DNA of 51,167 bases, taken from the NCBI GenBank assembly GCA_002400885.1, contig NVRM01000006.1:1-51167 (forward strand), given 5' to 3'. Below, piece after piece: positions 8,448 through 17,407 of the stretch. Source of the stretch: Flavobacteriaceae bacterium. Its GTDB lineage: Bacteria; Bacteroidota; Bacteroidia; Flavobacteriales; Flavobacteriaceae. Position 1 is the stretch's first letter. Every line of letters starts with the position of its first letter. The notes under the pieces were generated by a model. It was not told where the DNA came from. It did no database searches and worked only from the letters and a program-made list of their open reading frames with translations. The position numbers were made by a program, and so were the translations under genes.

Positions 8448-9794
8448 ATGAAGATTATAATTGCAGGTGCCGGGGATGTAGGTTTTCACCTGGCAAAATT
8501 ACTTTCCTATGAATCACAGGATATCTATTTGATAGATATGGATGGTGATCGACTAGATTATGTTGCAAATCATATAGATATCATCACAAAAAAAGGAGAT
8601 GCTACTTCTATTAAAGATCTAAAAGATTTAAAAATACACGAAGCAGATATTATGCTTGCGGTCACCGAATCTCAAAACACAAATTTCACGATTTCTGTAT
8701 TGGCCAAGCAATTAGGAGCTAAAAAGACCATTGCACGTATCTCTAGCCATGAATACCAGAAAAGTCCTGACATTGATTTTGTAAAAATAGGGATCGATAA
8801 TATGATTTCTCCGGGAGAACTAGCCGCGGAAGAAATTCAACGTCTATTACAGCAATCTGCTTTTAACGACACGATAGAATTTGAAGATGGAATTCTTAAT
8901 ATTTTAGGAAGTACCTTAGATTATTCGTCACCATTAATAGGTTGTACTGTCGCGGAAGCACAAGAAAAATTTCCTGAAGTAGATTTTATCACCATTGCCA
9001 TAAAACCAGAAAAAAGTTCCGAAACCATCATTCCTCGTGGGGATTCCGTCTATGGTGCAGGAGATCAAGTTTATTTTTCAACACCTAAAAGTTCCATTCC
9101 TCTTTTGTATAAATTGGTTGGGAAGAAACAATTTGGCGTAAAAGATGTCATGATCTTAGGAGGAAGTAAAATTGGTATTAAAACAGCCCGACAATTATGT
9201 AAGGCTAAATTTAATGTCAAACTGATTGAAAACAATAAAAAACGTGCCAACGAAATAGCAGATAAAATACCCGACACCCTTGTTATTTTAGGGGATGGAA
9301 GAAATGTAGAGCTCTTAGACGAAGAAAACATCTCAGAAATGGATGCCTTTGTTGCCGTGACCGGAAATACAGAAACCAATATCATGTCATGTTTAGTCGC
9401 CAAATCCAAAGGTGTTAAAAAGACCATCGCTTTGGTAGAAAACATGGACTATATAAACATTTCTCAAACCATAGGTATTGATACCTTAATTAATAAAAAA
9501 TTACTAGCTGCCAGTGCCATTTTTAAACATGTTAGAAAAGGAGAGGTTCTTAAATTGGCAAATTTACACAATGTAGATGCTGAAGTCTTAGAGTTTCAAG
9601 TGAAAAAAGGTTCCTTGGTAACTCGCAATTTAGTGAAAGACATAAAGTTAACTAAAAAAGCGGTATTTGGAGGTGTCATAAGAGATGGAAAAGCCCTCAT
9701 GACATTTGGTGATTTTCAAATTCTAGCAGACGATAAAGCGGTGGTTTTTTGTTTACCAGAAGCCATCCATAAAGTAGAAAAATTATTCAACTAG
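8448..9794 (+). CDS. trkA: Trk potassium uptake system peripheral NAD-binding subunit TrkA
   Basis: 448 residues, the usual tandem-RCK length. The first Rossmann domain opens with IIIAGAGDVGFHLAKLL (GxGxxG at 7-12), followed by an acidic residue after beta-2 (YLIDMD). A first RCK_C domain follows. The second Rossmann half starts around residue 235 (VMILGGSKIGIKTARQL), with another RCK_C at the end. TrkA is the cytoplasmic ring that gates TrkH in response to nucleotides. The stop codon is one base from the trkH start, so the two are co-transcribed and probably translationally coupled. Confidence 0.95.
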   Translation: MKIIIAGAGDVGFHLAKLLSYESQDIYLIDMDGDRLDYVANHIDIITKKGDATSIKDLKDLKIHEADIMLAVTESQNTNFTISVLAKQLGAKKTIARISSHEYQKSPDIDFVKIGIDNMISPGELAAEEIQRLLQQSAFNDTIEFEDGILNILGSTLDYSSPLIGCTVAEAQEKFPEVDFITIAIKPEKSSETIIPRGDSVYGAGDQVYFSTPKSSIPLLYKLVGKKQFGVKDVMILGGSKIGIKTARQLCKAKFNVKLIENNKKRANEIADKIPDTLVILGDGRNVELLDEENISEMDAFVAVTGNTETNIMSCLVAKSKGVKKTIALVENMDYINISQTIGIDTLINKKLLAASAIFKHVRKGEVLKLANLHNVDAEVLEFQVKKGSLVTRNLVKDIKLTKKAVFGGVIRDGKALMTFGDFQILADDKAVVFCLPEAIHKVEKLFN

Positions 9795-9795
9795 C

Positions 9796-11298
9796 ATGAG
9801 AAATTTTAATTTCAAAATAATCCTTGGTTTTCTAGGACTGTCTTCCATGTTAAATGGTTTTTTTATGTTAATGGCAGTTCCATTTAGCATCTATTATAAA
9901 GAGGAAGCCAAATGGGGTATTTTAGCTGCGGGTTTAACGACCATACTCTTTGGTTTTATACTTTGGTTTTTTAATCGAAACTCAAAAAAAAGTAGCCTAC
10001 AAAAAAAAGAAGGTTATTTGATTGTTACCCTGGGTTGGTTAATATTAACCTTAACAGGAACACTTCCTTATGTATTTACAGGAACTATTACCGATTACAC
10101 CAATGCCTTTTTCGAAACTATATCTGGATATTCTACCACAGGATCTTCCATATTATTGGATATTGAATCCATGCCTAAAGGTATTTTGTTTTGGCGTAGT
10201 GCTACGCATTGGATTGGAGGAATGGGGATTATCGTACTCACCGTAGCCATATTACCGATGCTTGGAATTGGAGGAATGCAATTATTTATGGCGGAAGCTC
10301 CAGGGCCATCTGCCGATAAAATGCACCCTAGAATTACAGAGACCGCAAAACGGCTATGGCTTATTTATTTTTCGCTAACTTTTGTAGAATTCTTATTATT
10401 AAAAATAGCTGGTATGACATGGTTTGACGCCATAAATCATGCTATGGCAACACTAAGTACTGGTGGTTTTTCCACAAAAAACAGTAGTATGGCCTATTAT
10501 AACGACATGCCAGTAATACAGTATATAGTCATGGCGTTTATGTTTATCGCTGGAACCAATTTCATCCTTACCTATTTTGCACTAAAAGGAAAAGTACAAC
10601 GCGTATTGAAAAACGAAGAATTTAAATATTACTTCTTCGGAACTGCAATTTTTGTGATTGTTCTAACGGTACTAATATTGTTTTATCAGGATCCAAATTT
10701 ACAAACTTCCATACAACACCCTATGGTTTGGGGAGCTGCAGAAAGTGCATTTAGACATGCGTCTTTTCAAGTAATTTCTGTACTTACAACGACTGGTTTT
10801 GTCACTGCCGATTTTACCATGTGGAGCTCATTTGCTACAGCGCTTATGTTTTCCTTATTCTTTATTGGAGGTTCAGCAGGATCTACCAGTGGAGGCGTTA
10901 AAATAGTCCGCCATGTAATCATGATAAAAAATAGCTTTTTGGAATTCAAGAAATTGATTCACCCTAATGCGATCATCCCTATTAGATATGATGGTAGCAG
11001 TGTGCCTCAAAATATTATCATGAACATCTTATCGTTCTTTATTTTATACATGCTTATTTTTATCTGTAGTGCCGTCATCTTTACTTTTATGGGACTCGAT
11101 TTTAACTCAGGTCTAGGAGCCGCTGCTTCCTCATTGGGAAACATTGGGCCTGCCATAGGAACGGTTAGTCCCGTAGATAATTTTGAACACCTCTCTACCA
11201 GTGCTACTTGGTTTTGCTCCTTTTTAATGCTGATAGGAAGATTGGAGTTATTTACTGTATTGATATTGTTTACTCCTTTCTTTTGGAAAAAATATTAA
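9796..11298 (+). CDS. trkH: Trk-type potassium transporter membrane subunit TrkH
   Basis: 500 residues, about ten or more transmembrane segments arranged as four M1-P-M2 repeats. Four selectivity-filter loops are visible: ISGYSTTGSS, ATLSTGGFST, VLTTTGFVT and SSLGNIGPAIG. The conserved gating-loop glycines are present (FIGGSAGSTSGGVK). It forms the inner-membrane K+ channel controlled by TrkA, encoded one base upstream. Complete and apparently functional. Confidence 0.95.
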   Translation: MRNFNFKIILGFLGLSSMLNGFFMLMAVPFSIYYKEEAKWGILAAGLTTILFGFILWFFNRNSKKSSLQKKEGYLIVTLGWLILTLTGTLPYVFTGTITDYTNAFFETISGYSTTGSSILLDIESMPKGILFWRSATHWIGGMGIIVLTVAILPMLGIGGMQLFMAEAPGPSADKMHPRITETAKRLWLIYFSLTFVEFLLLKIAGMTWFDAINHAMATLSTGGFSTKNSSMAYYNDMPVIQYIVMAFMFIAGTNFILTYFALKGKVQRVLKNEEFKYYFFGTAIFVIVLTVLILFYQDPNLQTSIQHPMVWGAAESAFRHASFQVISVLTTTGFVTADFTMWSSFATALMFSLFFIGGSAGSTSGGVKIVRHVIMIKNSFLEFKKLIHPNAIIPIRYDGSSVPQNIIMNILSFFILYMLIFICSAVIFTFMGLDFNSGLGAAASSLGNIGPAIGTVSPVDNFEHLSTSATWFCSFLMLIGRLELFTVLILFTPFFWKKY

Positions 11299-11338
11299 AA
11301 ATGGTCTCATCTTTGATATATAACTAACCAGTAAATAG

Positions 11339-11376
11339 TATATATTTGATTTTTCATAATGAAAATCAAATATATA
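11339..11376. repeat. Inverted repeat between trkH and the DUF2147 gene
   Basis: An almost perfect palindrome: TATATATTTGATTTTTC (11339-11355) mirrors 11361-11376 with one extra T. TATATTTG at 11341-11348 inside the left arm also fits TAnnTTTG, so it could be the DUF2147 promoter with an overlapping operator, or a weak terminator of trkH. Confidence 0.4.
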
Positions 11377-11417
11377 ATTTAAACGAATAGAACATTAATT
11401 CACATAAAAACAGACTC

Positions 11418-11852
11418 ATGAAACATTTATTTAGCACAATCTGTGCTTTTTTAATTATTGGAACTTTATCTGCACAAGATGTTTTCGGAAAATGGAAAAC
11501 CATTGATGATGAAACAGGAAAAGAAAAATCTATTGTTGAAATATATGAAGTTAACGGCCATGTTTACGCAAAAATTATTCAACTATTAGACAAAGATAAG
11601 CAAGATGCTATTTGTGAAAATTGTGATGATAATGATGCTAGAAAAAACCAACCCGTAAAAGGAATGGTCATTATAGATGGTTTAAAGAAAGATGGAAATG
11701 AATACAGTGGAGCTACCATTTTAGACCCTAAAAAAGGGAAAGTCTACAAATGTAAAATTTGGTTAGATGAAGAAAACCCTAACAAATTAAACGTACGTGG
11801 GTATATATCATTCTTCTTTAGAACTCAAAACTGGTTTAGAGCTACAGAATAA
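11418..11852 (+). CDS. Secreted DUF2147-family protein
   Basis: 144 residues. The signal peptide ends at LSAQD and is followed at once by the family signature GKWKTIDDETGKEKSIVEIYE, then the middle GMVIIDGLKKDGNEYSGATILDPKKGKVYKCKIWL and the C-terminal LNVRGYISFFFRTQNW. These are the conserved blocks of DUF2147, a lipocalin-like periplasmic family of unknown ligand. A CENCDDND segment, typical of the flavobacterial members, may form a disulfide. Monocistronic, between a palindrome and a strong terminator. Confidence 0.88.
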   Translation: MKHLFSTICAFLIIGTLSAQDVFGKWKTIDDETGKEKSIVEIYEVNGHVYAKIIQLLDKDKQDAICENCDDNDARKNQPVKGMVIIDGLKKDGNEYSGATILDPKKGKVYKCKIWLDEENPNKLNVRGYISFFFRTQNWFRATE

Positions 11853-11872
11853 CAAGTTTCTAACAACTAAAA

Positions 11873-11905
11873 AAGTCCAATTTACACAGGTAAATTGGAC
11901 TTTTT
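11873..11905. terminator. Strong bidirectional terminator
   Basis: AAAGTCCAATTTAC (11873-11886) pairs perfectly with 11890-11903, with A-rich sequence on the left and T7 on the right. It separates the DUF2147 gene from the convergent DUF59 operon and can serve both. Confidence 0.9.
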
Positions 11906-11925
11906 TTATGCGTTATTTTTAAGGT

Positions 11926-12240
11926 TTATCCTAACATTTTACGCCCCTCGTCACTAATCAGGGCTGGAGTCCATTTCGGTTCAAAAACCAAGTCAATACT
12001 CACTATAAAATCAGGATGTTTTTGATTGATAGTTTCTCTAATATTAGTCATAATAGTATCTCCTAATGGACATGATGGTGTAGAAAAGGTAAGGTCAATA
12101 TTAACGATTCCCTCCCCATCATAGGTGAGATTGTAGATCAATCCCATATCTACAATATTAATCTCAATTTCTGGATCTATTACTTCTTTTAACAATTCTA
12201 ATAATTCTATTTCAAATAACATGATGTCTTCTGCTGTCAT
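11926..12240 (-). CDS. DUF59 (MIP18/SufT-like) iron-sulfur assembly protein
   Basis: 104 residues, the length of a stand-alone DUF59 domain. Hallmarks are EVIDPEIEINIVDMGLIYNL and the conserved cysteine block STPSCPLGD, followed by the C-terminal VFEPKWTPALISDEGR. Proteins of this family help mature Fe-S clusters (SufT) or oxygenase metal centres (PaaD). It is the last gene of an operon with a DUF1858/DUF2249 protein and an oxidase-like membrane protein, where it may mature a respiratory or nitrogen-oxide-related metalloprotein; that is inference. Confidence 0.85.
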   Translation of the reverse strand: MTAEDIMLFEIELLELLKEVIDPEIEINIVDMGLIYNLTYDGEGIVNIDLTFSTPSCPLGDTIMTNIRETINQKHPDFIVSIDLVFEPKWTPALISDEGRKMLG

Positions 12241-12242
12241 AA

Positions 12243-13526
12243 TTAAGCTGCTTTTTTAGTGGAATGAAGTAATATCTTCATCACATTTATGGTATATAAA
12301 ACCCCTACTAATAGAAGTAAATAACTCGCTATTGTAAGAAGTATTGATAATTGTGTTATAATACCTATCGCCATGAGTATTAAACACAGGAAATAGCTAT
12401 AAAATTGTGCCGTGGCTATTTTTTCCGAATACAATTCTCTTGGCAATGGTGTTTTTGTTTTCCCTACCAATTTCTGATATTTATGTAACCATACTATAAA
12501 TGGCAAGGTCTTATAGGTCTGTCCCAAAATTAAGGTGGTTACAAATCCAAATATCACTGAAAACCCATACAATATAACAGCCCTGTTCACAAAATCATCT
12601 GCTATAGGAACTACTTTTAAAACAACGGTAAATATAAGAATAGGCAGCACTAGCAATGCCATGGCCAATGCAGAATAACGCATCCCCACGTCTAATTTCT
12701 TACGCAATCGTTTTTTATAAGATTGATAAATATAACTCAGAAAATAAACAATTCCTAAAATTGAAAAACTAAAGGCTACAATTTCTAAACTCATTTCGTT
12801 TACAGAAAAACCATTGGAAAGCATGACTAGCATTCCTAAATTTAAAAACACAAATGACTTTTTTAACCAATTCCTATTCAACTCATGAGAGATGAAAAAC
12901 ATAGGTAATAAGGTCGCTCCTACTCCTATAATCAAGAATAAAAACCAACCTACAAATCCAACCGTAGCATGGATTTTAAGATAGTGTAAATGGATTTCAC
13001 TTAAAAAATTAAATTTAAAATTAAAAGCAATCAATGTCCCGATTAACTCCGTAGCCGCCAACCAAAAAATAGACATCATAATAAATTTAGACTCTATTTT
13101 ATTTCGGGGTGATTTCTTATAGGAAAGAAACACGTTTATTACAAAAAGTAATAAGGAAATAAAAGTAGCCAATGCAGCATAAGGCAATAATACAGCAAAA
13201 CTATTCGTCCAAAAGGAATAGCACAAAAACAGCACTGAACCTCCTAAACTGTAAAAAGTGACTTTCGCCAATCGCTCACTGTACAATGATGTTTCAAAAA
13301 CTACGGGTATCAATTGGTACAAGGCTCCGAAAATAATCATACTTGCCCAACCCAAAATAGTCAAGTGCGTTATTGCAATCATTTTACCGCTAAAATAAAC
13401 CTGTAACAACGCGTTTTCACTACACAACAATAATATAGCAACTCCAATTAAAGAAACTGCAGCAAATATAAAATGGGGAATAATAACACTTGGATGTGGT
13501 GCATTATTGGTTTGTAATCCTTGCAT
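12243..13526 (-). CDS. Twelve-helix haem-copper-oxidase-subunit-I-like membrane protein
   Basis: 427 residues with about 12 hydrophobic helices and little else. The pattern resembles a reduced cytochrome oxidase subunit I or NnrS-type protein. Histidines in helices (ITHLTILGW near residue 50; IHLHYLKIHATVGFVGW near 180) could ligate haem. The complete set of HCO copper ligands is not obvious, so catalytic oxidase activity is not claimed. It shares a TAATG stop/start with the upstream DUF1858/DUF2249 gene and lies 2 bp before the DUF59 gene, so the three are coupled. Such clusters in Bacteroidota often sit near nitric-oxide or microaerobic genes. Confidence 0.65.
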   Translation of the reverse strand: MQGLQTNNAPHPSVIIPHFIFAAVSLIGVAILLLCSENALLQVYFSGKMIAITHLTILGWASMIIFGALYQLIPVVFETSLYSERLAKVTFYSLGGSVLFLCYSFWTNSFAVLLPYAALATFISLLLFVINVFLSYKKSPRNKIESKFIMMSIFWLAATELIGTLIAFNFKFNFLSEIHLHYLKIHATVGFVGWFLFLIIGVGATLLPMFFISHELNRNWLKKSFVFLNLGMLVMLSNGFSVNEMSLEIVAFSFSILGIVYFLSYIYQSYKKRLRKKLDVGMRYSALAMALLVLPILIFTVVLKVVPIADDFVNRAVILYGFSVIFGFVTTLILGQTYKTLPFIVWLHKYQKLVGKTKTPLPRELYSEKIATAQFYSYFLCLILMAIGIITQLSILLTIASYLLLLVGVLYTINVMKILLHSTKKAA

Positions 13527-14347
13527 TAGGCCTGTTTATAAATGAGCAACTGCAAGTGATGTTCACTTACTTCTTTATACATAATTTCATAACCTCGGGT
13601 CTTTAATTCTGGTAATAAAAACTGAGGTACTTTTTTATGATCTACAAACAATCCAGATGTTGAAGTAATATTTTCCAAGGCTTCCAAAATTGTAGTCATA
13701 GGCTCTGGCATTTCCAACAGGCGAACATCTATTTTAGTTAAATCGTCTCCAAAAGACTGTAATTTAGCGTCAAAATCGTTCGTTTTAGAAGCGCTTACTG
13801 GATCTAAATCCAGGTTTGAATCACCTTCTTTTAACTTTTTAAAGTAAGTAAAAACCACCCCTTCTTCAGAACGCTCGGTCCAAGACTCATAGCCTTTTTC
13901 TTTTAATTTATGGATTAATGGAATAGGCTCAAAACTATTGATAATTTCTAAAGTCTCCGCTACCTTCAGTACTTTAACGGCCTCCATAATGGCTTTGAAT
14001 GGATCGGTCCCTCCTTCTAAAATAGGACGTACATCCAAACTTACTAATTCCTTTATTTTTTTATTCACTGGTGATTCCATCGTTATATTTTGTTTGTTTT
14101 CTAGCGCTGCTGTATCTTCTATTTCAAAACCTAGTGTGGCTAACTTTTCATAAAAAACGGCCACAGACACCCCGCCTACTTTCGCTGCATCAGCTATGGT
14201 AATTCTAGAAGCTAGCACCTTCCTTAGTATTGGATTTTCTAACTTCTTAAAATGTTTATTAATCGATGCAATCACAGTGATTACCTTGGGGTCTGCTTTT
14301 ATTAAAGCGGAAATTTTTGTGCTACTATTAATTTTCATGCTATGCAT
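13526..14347 (-). CDS. DUF1858 plus double DUF2249 domain protein
   Basis: 273 residues. An N-terminal DUF1858-like helical segment (ISALIKADPKVITVIASIN, through IADAAKVGG) is followed by a DUF2249 domain at about 105-175 (LDVRPILEGGTDPFKAIMEA) and a second DUF2249-like domain at about 200-270 (DVRLLEMPEPMTTILEALE). DUF2249 is related to TusA-like folds and is often found with nitrogen-oxide or anaerobic metabolism genes. The first Met at 14347 overlaps the mpl stop by one base; a second in-frame Met three codons later (14338) is an alternative start. It is coupled to the membrane protein downstream. Confidence 0.75.
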   Translation of the reverse strand: MHSMKINSSTKISALIKADPKVITVIASINKHFKKLENPILRKVLASRITIADAAKVGGVSVAVFYEKLATLGFEIEDTAALENKQNITMESPVNKKIKELVSLDVRPILEGGTDPFKAIMEAVKVLKVAETLEIINSFEPIPLIHKLKEKGYESWTERSEEGVVFTYFKKLKEGDSNLDLDPVSASKTNDFDAKLQSFGDDLTKIDVRLLEMPEPMTTILEALENITSTSGLFVDHKKVPQFLLPELKTRGYEIMYKEVSEHHLQLLIYKQA

Positions 14348-15699
14348 TATAAAAGATTTGCAACATCTTCAAAATTAAGACCTCCGTAATTTCCTGAACT
14401 CATTAACAACAAGGCTACATTTTCAAATTGCTTAGCAAATAAAAATTCTTGAAATTTATCAGGGTCGGTAAATACAATCAAGTCTTCTCTCCCAAACGCT
14501 TCTTTTATTTGGGATTCACTCACTTCTTCCAATTGCTTTATCGCCACTGCTTCTGGTGAATAAAACACCACAGCTTCATCTGCGGCATCCAGAGTCCCTT
14601 TATATTCCTTTAAAAAATCAGCATTTAAACTGCTGTAAGTGTGTAATTCAAAACAGGCCAATACGTGTTTAGATGCATATTGCTCTTTCACGGCTTCCAT
14701 GGTTGCTTTGACCTTAGAAGGAGAATGTGCAAAATCTTTAAAAGCTATATTAGTTGCTGTTTTTTTGATAATTTCCAACCGTTTATTCGCTCCTTTAAAA
14801 CTAACGATTGCGTCATAAAACTCTTCTTCGCCTAGGCCCATATGAGAACAGATCCATTGTGCACCTGCCATGTTTTGTAAATTGTGTTTTCCGAAAATTT
14901 CCAAAGGCACATCTCCAATACTCGTAGCTACATAGGTAATCCCATCTTCGATTTTAAAATCAGGTGTTTTGTAAGGATATTGTTTAAAATGATGGTTGCT
15001 GTTTTCTATGATCTTCTTTACCTCAGTATCCTCTTCATTATAGACCATAATCCCTCCATTGGCCAACGAATTGGCAAAAATAGAGAATTGCTCCACATAG
15101 TTTTCATAGGTTGGAAATACATTAATATGATCCCATGCAATCCCACTAATTAAAGCAATATTGGGTTTGTATAAATGAAACTTAGGCCTACGATCTATGG
15201 GGGAAGACAAATACTCATCGCCTTCTAAGACCATAAACTCATTCGTATGGGTTAAATTAACCATGGTATCAAAACCATCTAATTGCGCCCCCACCATATA
15301 ATCCACTTCCATATCGTGGTAGTGCAATACATGCAAAATCATAGAGGTTATGGTAGTTTTACCATGAGAACCACCGATAACAACACGTGTTTTATTTTTA
15401 GATTGTTCGTATAAAAACTCTGGGTATGAGTAAATTTTAATCCCCAGTTCCTGTGCTTTCAACAATTCTGGATTGTCCGCTTTTGCATGCATACCAAGAA
15501 TAATAGCATCCAATGCTGATGTTATTTTCTCAGAAAACCAACCCATTTCTTGAGGCAATAATCCTTTTGCGTCCAAACGGGATTTAGACGGTTCAAAAAT
15601 CGCATCGTCACTTCCTGTAACTAAATCTCCTTTTTTATGCAATGCCAATGCTAAGTTGTGCATGGCACTTCCTCCAATGGCTATAAAATGTACGTTCAT
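14347..15699 (-). CDS. mpl: Mpl-type peptidoglycan-recycling ligase (UDP-MurNAc:tripeptide ligase)
   Basis: 450 residues. A Mur-ligase layout is clear: an N-terminal nucleotide-sugar-binding domain (MNVHFIAIGGSAMHNLALAL), the ATP-binding P-loop VVIGGSHGKTT, a central domain with LEGDEYLSSPIDRRPKF and WDHINVF, and a C-terminal domain with KDFAHSPSKVKATMEAV. The IGGSAMHNLA start and the EGDEYLSS block distinguish Mpl from MurC. The enzyme joins UDP-MurNAc to the L-Ala-D-Glu-mesoDAP tripeptide recovered from murein turnover, in the cytoplasm. It is the first gene of a four-gene leftward operon whose other members look respiratory or Fe-S related. Confidence 0.85.
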   Translation of the reverse strand: MNVHFIAIGGSAMHNLALALHKKGDLVTGSDDAIFEPSKSRLDAKGLLPQEMGWFSEKITSALDAIILGMHAKADNPELLKAQELGIKIYSYPEFLYEQSKNKTRVVIGGSHGKTTITSMILHVLHYHDMEVDYMVGAQLDGFDTMVNLTHTNEFMVLEGDEYLSSPIDRRPKFHLYKPNIALISGIAWDHINVFPTYENYVEQFSIFANSLANGGIMVYNEEDTEVKKIIENSNHHFKQYPYKTPDFKIEDGITYVATSIGDVPLEIFGKHNLQNMAGAQWICSHMGLGEEEFYDAIVSFKGANKRLEIIKKTATNIAFKDFAHSPSKVKATMEAVKEQYASKHVLACFELHTYSSLNADFLKEYKGTLDAADEAVVFYSPEAVAIKQLEEVSESQIKEAFGREDLIVFTDPDKFQEFLFAKQFENVALLLMSSGNYGGLNFEDVANLL

Positions 15700-15784
15700 C
15701 CTTTATTTTTATAAGGGATAAATTTACAAAAAAGGACACGATTATCGTTTATTTTTAAGCAATAAACTTACGGTATAAATAATT

Positions 15785-16474
15785 TTAAGAAAACACAAAA
15801 TGATGGATCTTATGTGCCAAAATATCAGGTTGTTCTAAAGGAATCATATGCCCTGTTTCTGAAATGATTTCGAAGCTTGCATTTTCTAATTCTAAATACA
15901 TATCCTCCATACTGTCTGGATTCACTAATAAATCGTGACTCGCTCCTACTAGACTTACAGGCATCGATAAATTAGCTACTTTATCCATCAGTGATTTCCT
16001 GTTGGAAGTTGCTTTTAACTGCCTAATGAGTGTATCCTTACCTAATGACACGTCCATTTCTCGTATCAATTCGGTGATTGCCGTATAATTAGTAGCATTA
16101 GGATGTATAAACTGTTGTATTCTAGTGTTAGAAATCCCTTTGTAACTATGAGTTTCTAAAAAACGAATCGTACTATTCCTTAAGCTAATTTCATCAGAAT
16201 TTAATCCATCCGCCGAGGCACAAATCATCATTAATTTGGATACTTTTTCTGGGAATTTCAACGTAAAATTCAATGCAGAAAACCCTCCTAAAGAAAAACC
16301 AATTAAGATACTCTCTTCTTCTATAACCTGGTTTATCAACTCACTTATCTCTTCAAATGAGTTCGCTTGGCTGATGTCAATATAAACAGGAATTATACCT
16401 TCCAATTTTGGAAACACCCATTTCCATAAGCGTTCGTCATTCATGGTTCCTGATAAAAAATATACTTTTTCCAT
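15785..16474 (-). CDS. Alpha/beta-hydrolase fold protein
   Basis: 229 residues, complete. The nucleophile elbow is GFSLGGFSAL (Ser near residue 81), the acid is probably the Asp of LVGASHDLLVNPD, and the catalytic His is in SETGHMIPLEQPD. This complete triad and the MEKVYFLSGTMNDERLW start point to a cytoplasmic esterase or thioesterase-like hydrolase of the MhpC/BioH type; the substrate cannot be told. It is transcribed leftward, alone, with the pseudogene-rich region behind it. Confidence 0.8.
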   Translation of the reverse strand: MEKVYFLSGTMNDERLWKWVFPKLEGIIPVYIDISQANSFEEISELINQVIEEESILIGFSLGGFSALNFTLKFPEKVSKLMMICASADGLNSDEISLRNSTIRFLETHSYKGISNTRIQQFIHPNATNYTAITELIREMDVSLGKDTLIRQLKATSNRKSLMDKVANLSMPVSLVGASHDLLVNPDSMEDMYLELENASFEIISETGHMIPLEQPDILAHKIHHFVFS

Positions 16475-16526
16475 TTATTTATTTCTTGTTATATCCAATT
16501 CGCTTCCTGTTTTCTTGATCAAAACT

Positions 16527-16819
16527 TTACACTTTATCTCTTTCAACTTGTTTTATATACTCAAGGTGCTTGTAATTTACAACCACCTCTTCTTTTTCAG
16601 CCACCGTCAGTTGAAACATAAAATAACTAGGAAACCTCTCCCTATTTCTTTTTACTTGTTCATTTAACCTTTTAGTAATTACCCTTCTATACTTTTATAA
16701 ATCTAAAATCGCACATTAGTATCCTATTACTATATACCGAGAAGTTATATATTGTACAGATGCCTCTTTTTAAATCTACCAAGATGGGCGCAATTTGCGA
16801 CCACCTCTTCTTTCCTTGT
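16527..16819 (-). pseudogene. ORF6N-domain protein remnants (two fragments)
   Basis: Reading 16682 to 16527 gives a 51-residue piece, with ITKRLNEQVKRNRERFP at the front followed at once by FMFQLTVAEKEEVVVN and a stop. This matches the ORF6N DNA-binding core of phage antirepressor-like proteins that are common in Bacteroidota. Reading 16819 to 16745 gives a second, overlapping copy of the same part (KEEVVANCAHLGRF). Neither has a start or the downstream part of the domain. The pieces look like decayed copies of two related genes or a duplication. ORF6N is recognised from memory of the family, so moderate confidence. Confidence 0.5.
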
Positions 16820-16950
16820 AAAGAAACCTTCATTTATTTTACAAACATTGAAATGATTTAATTTACAATCTAATCACCGTGTTTATAGTACAACTCAGAA
16901 GTCCTCTACGTGGGATTAATAACTTGACCTTTTCCGAGTCTTTCTTTATA

Positions 16951-17330
16951 CTATTTCTTCTTTTCACTCGCTTTCACCAAGGACTTAAAACCCAAGGCTA
17001 ACGGAATCCAATATTTTAAATTCACTTCTAAATCGATTGCTTCATCATCTAAAAAAAATAGCCAATCATAGGTTTCCCGATGAATTTCATTTCAGTACAT
17101 CCTTCTTTTAACAAAGTACTTTCATAGGCCTCCGGACCTATTCGTGACATCAATTCCACACACATCTATATACTAAAAACAATGCTATTTCTACCCTACC
17201 AAATAGAAACGTATTTGGCAGGATTTATCATAAAAGTTAAACCTCCAAACATTCGTTTTCCGAAAAAATCTAGCTGATTATCTAATAGGTAATTTCGGAT
17301 GCTATCGGCAAGAAATTCATTAACAGCCAT
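16951..17330 (-). pseudogene. TfoX/Sxy N-terminal-domain protein, degraded
   Basis: Starting at the ATG at 17330 the translation opens like a TfoX N-terminal domain protein (MAVNEFLADSIRNYL, FFGKRMFGGLTFMIN) and hits a TAG at 17196-17198. After a scrambled stretch with a second stop it resumes in the same frame with MSRIGPEAYESTLLKEGC and FIGKPMIGYFF. The last part (LDDEAIDLEVNLKYWIPLAL ending in KASEKKK) needs one extra base in the A8 run at 17051-17058. Several independent lesions make this a true pseudogene and not one sequencing error. The ends match the normal family length of about 110 residues. Confidence 0.75.
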
Positions 17331-17382
17331 GCTTTTTTTACTGTAAATATAAGGATTGATATTAATTCATTGAGTTTTTGAG

Positions 17383-17390
17383 TACATTTG
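17383..17390 (+). promoter_or_regulatory. Bacteroidetes-type -7 promoter element of kdsA
   Basis: TACATTTG fits TAnnTTTG and lies 17 bp before the kdsA ATG at 17408. A TTG at 17356-17358 is a possible -33 element with a somewhat long spacer. Its position inside the TTG-initiated N-terminal extension (from 17378) argues against that earlier start. Confidence 0.6.
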
Positions 17391-17407
17391 CAAAAAAAAC
17401 ATTCAAC

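Larger units (their letters stand above)
16475..17340. other. Gene graveyard (no intact gene)
   Basis: About 870 bp without a plausible intact gene. Minus-strand translation reveals two ORF6N-domain scraps and a degraded TfoX-like gene, listed separately. The open frame at 16443-16667 on the plus strand is antisense to these and is not credible. Confidence 0.75.

Noticed and set aside
16443-16667. 74-codon plus-strand ORF
   Set aside because: Antisense to the hydrolase start and ORF6N remnants, no conserved motif, atypical Phe-rich composition.
17378-17407. TTG start extending KdsA by 10 residues
   Set aside because: The extension overlaps a good TAnnTTTG promoter element and is not part of the conserved protein.
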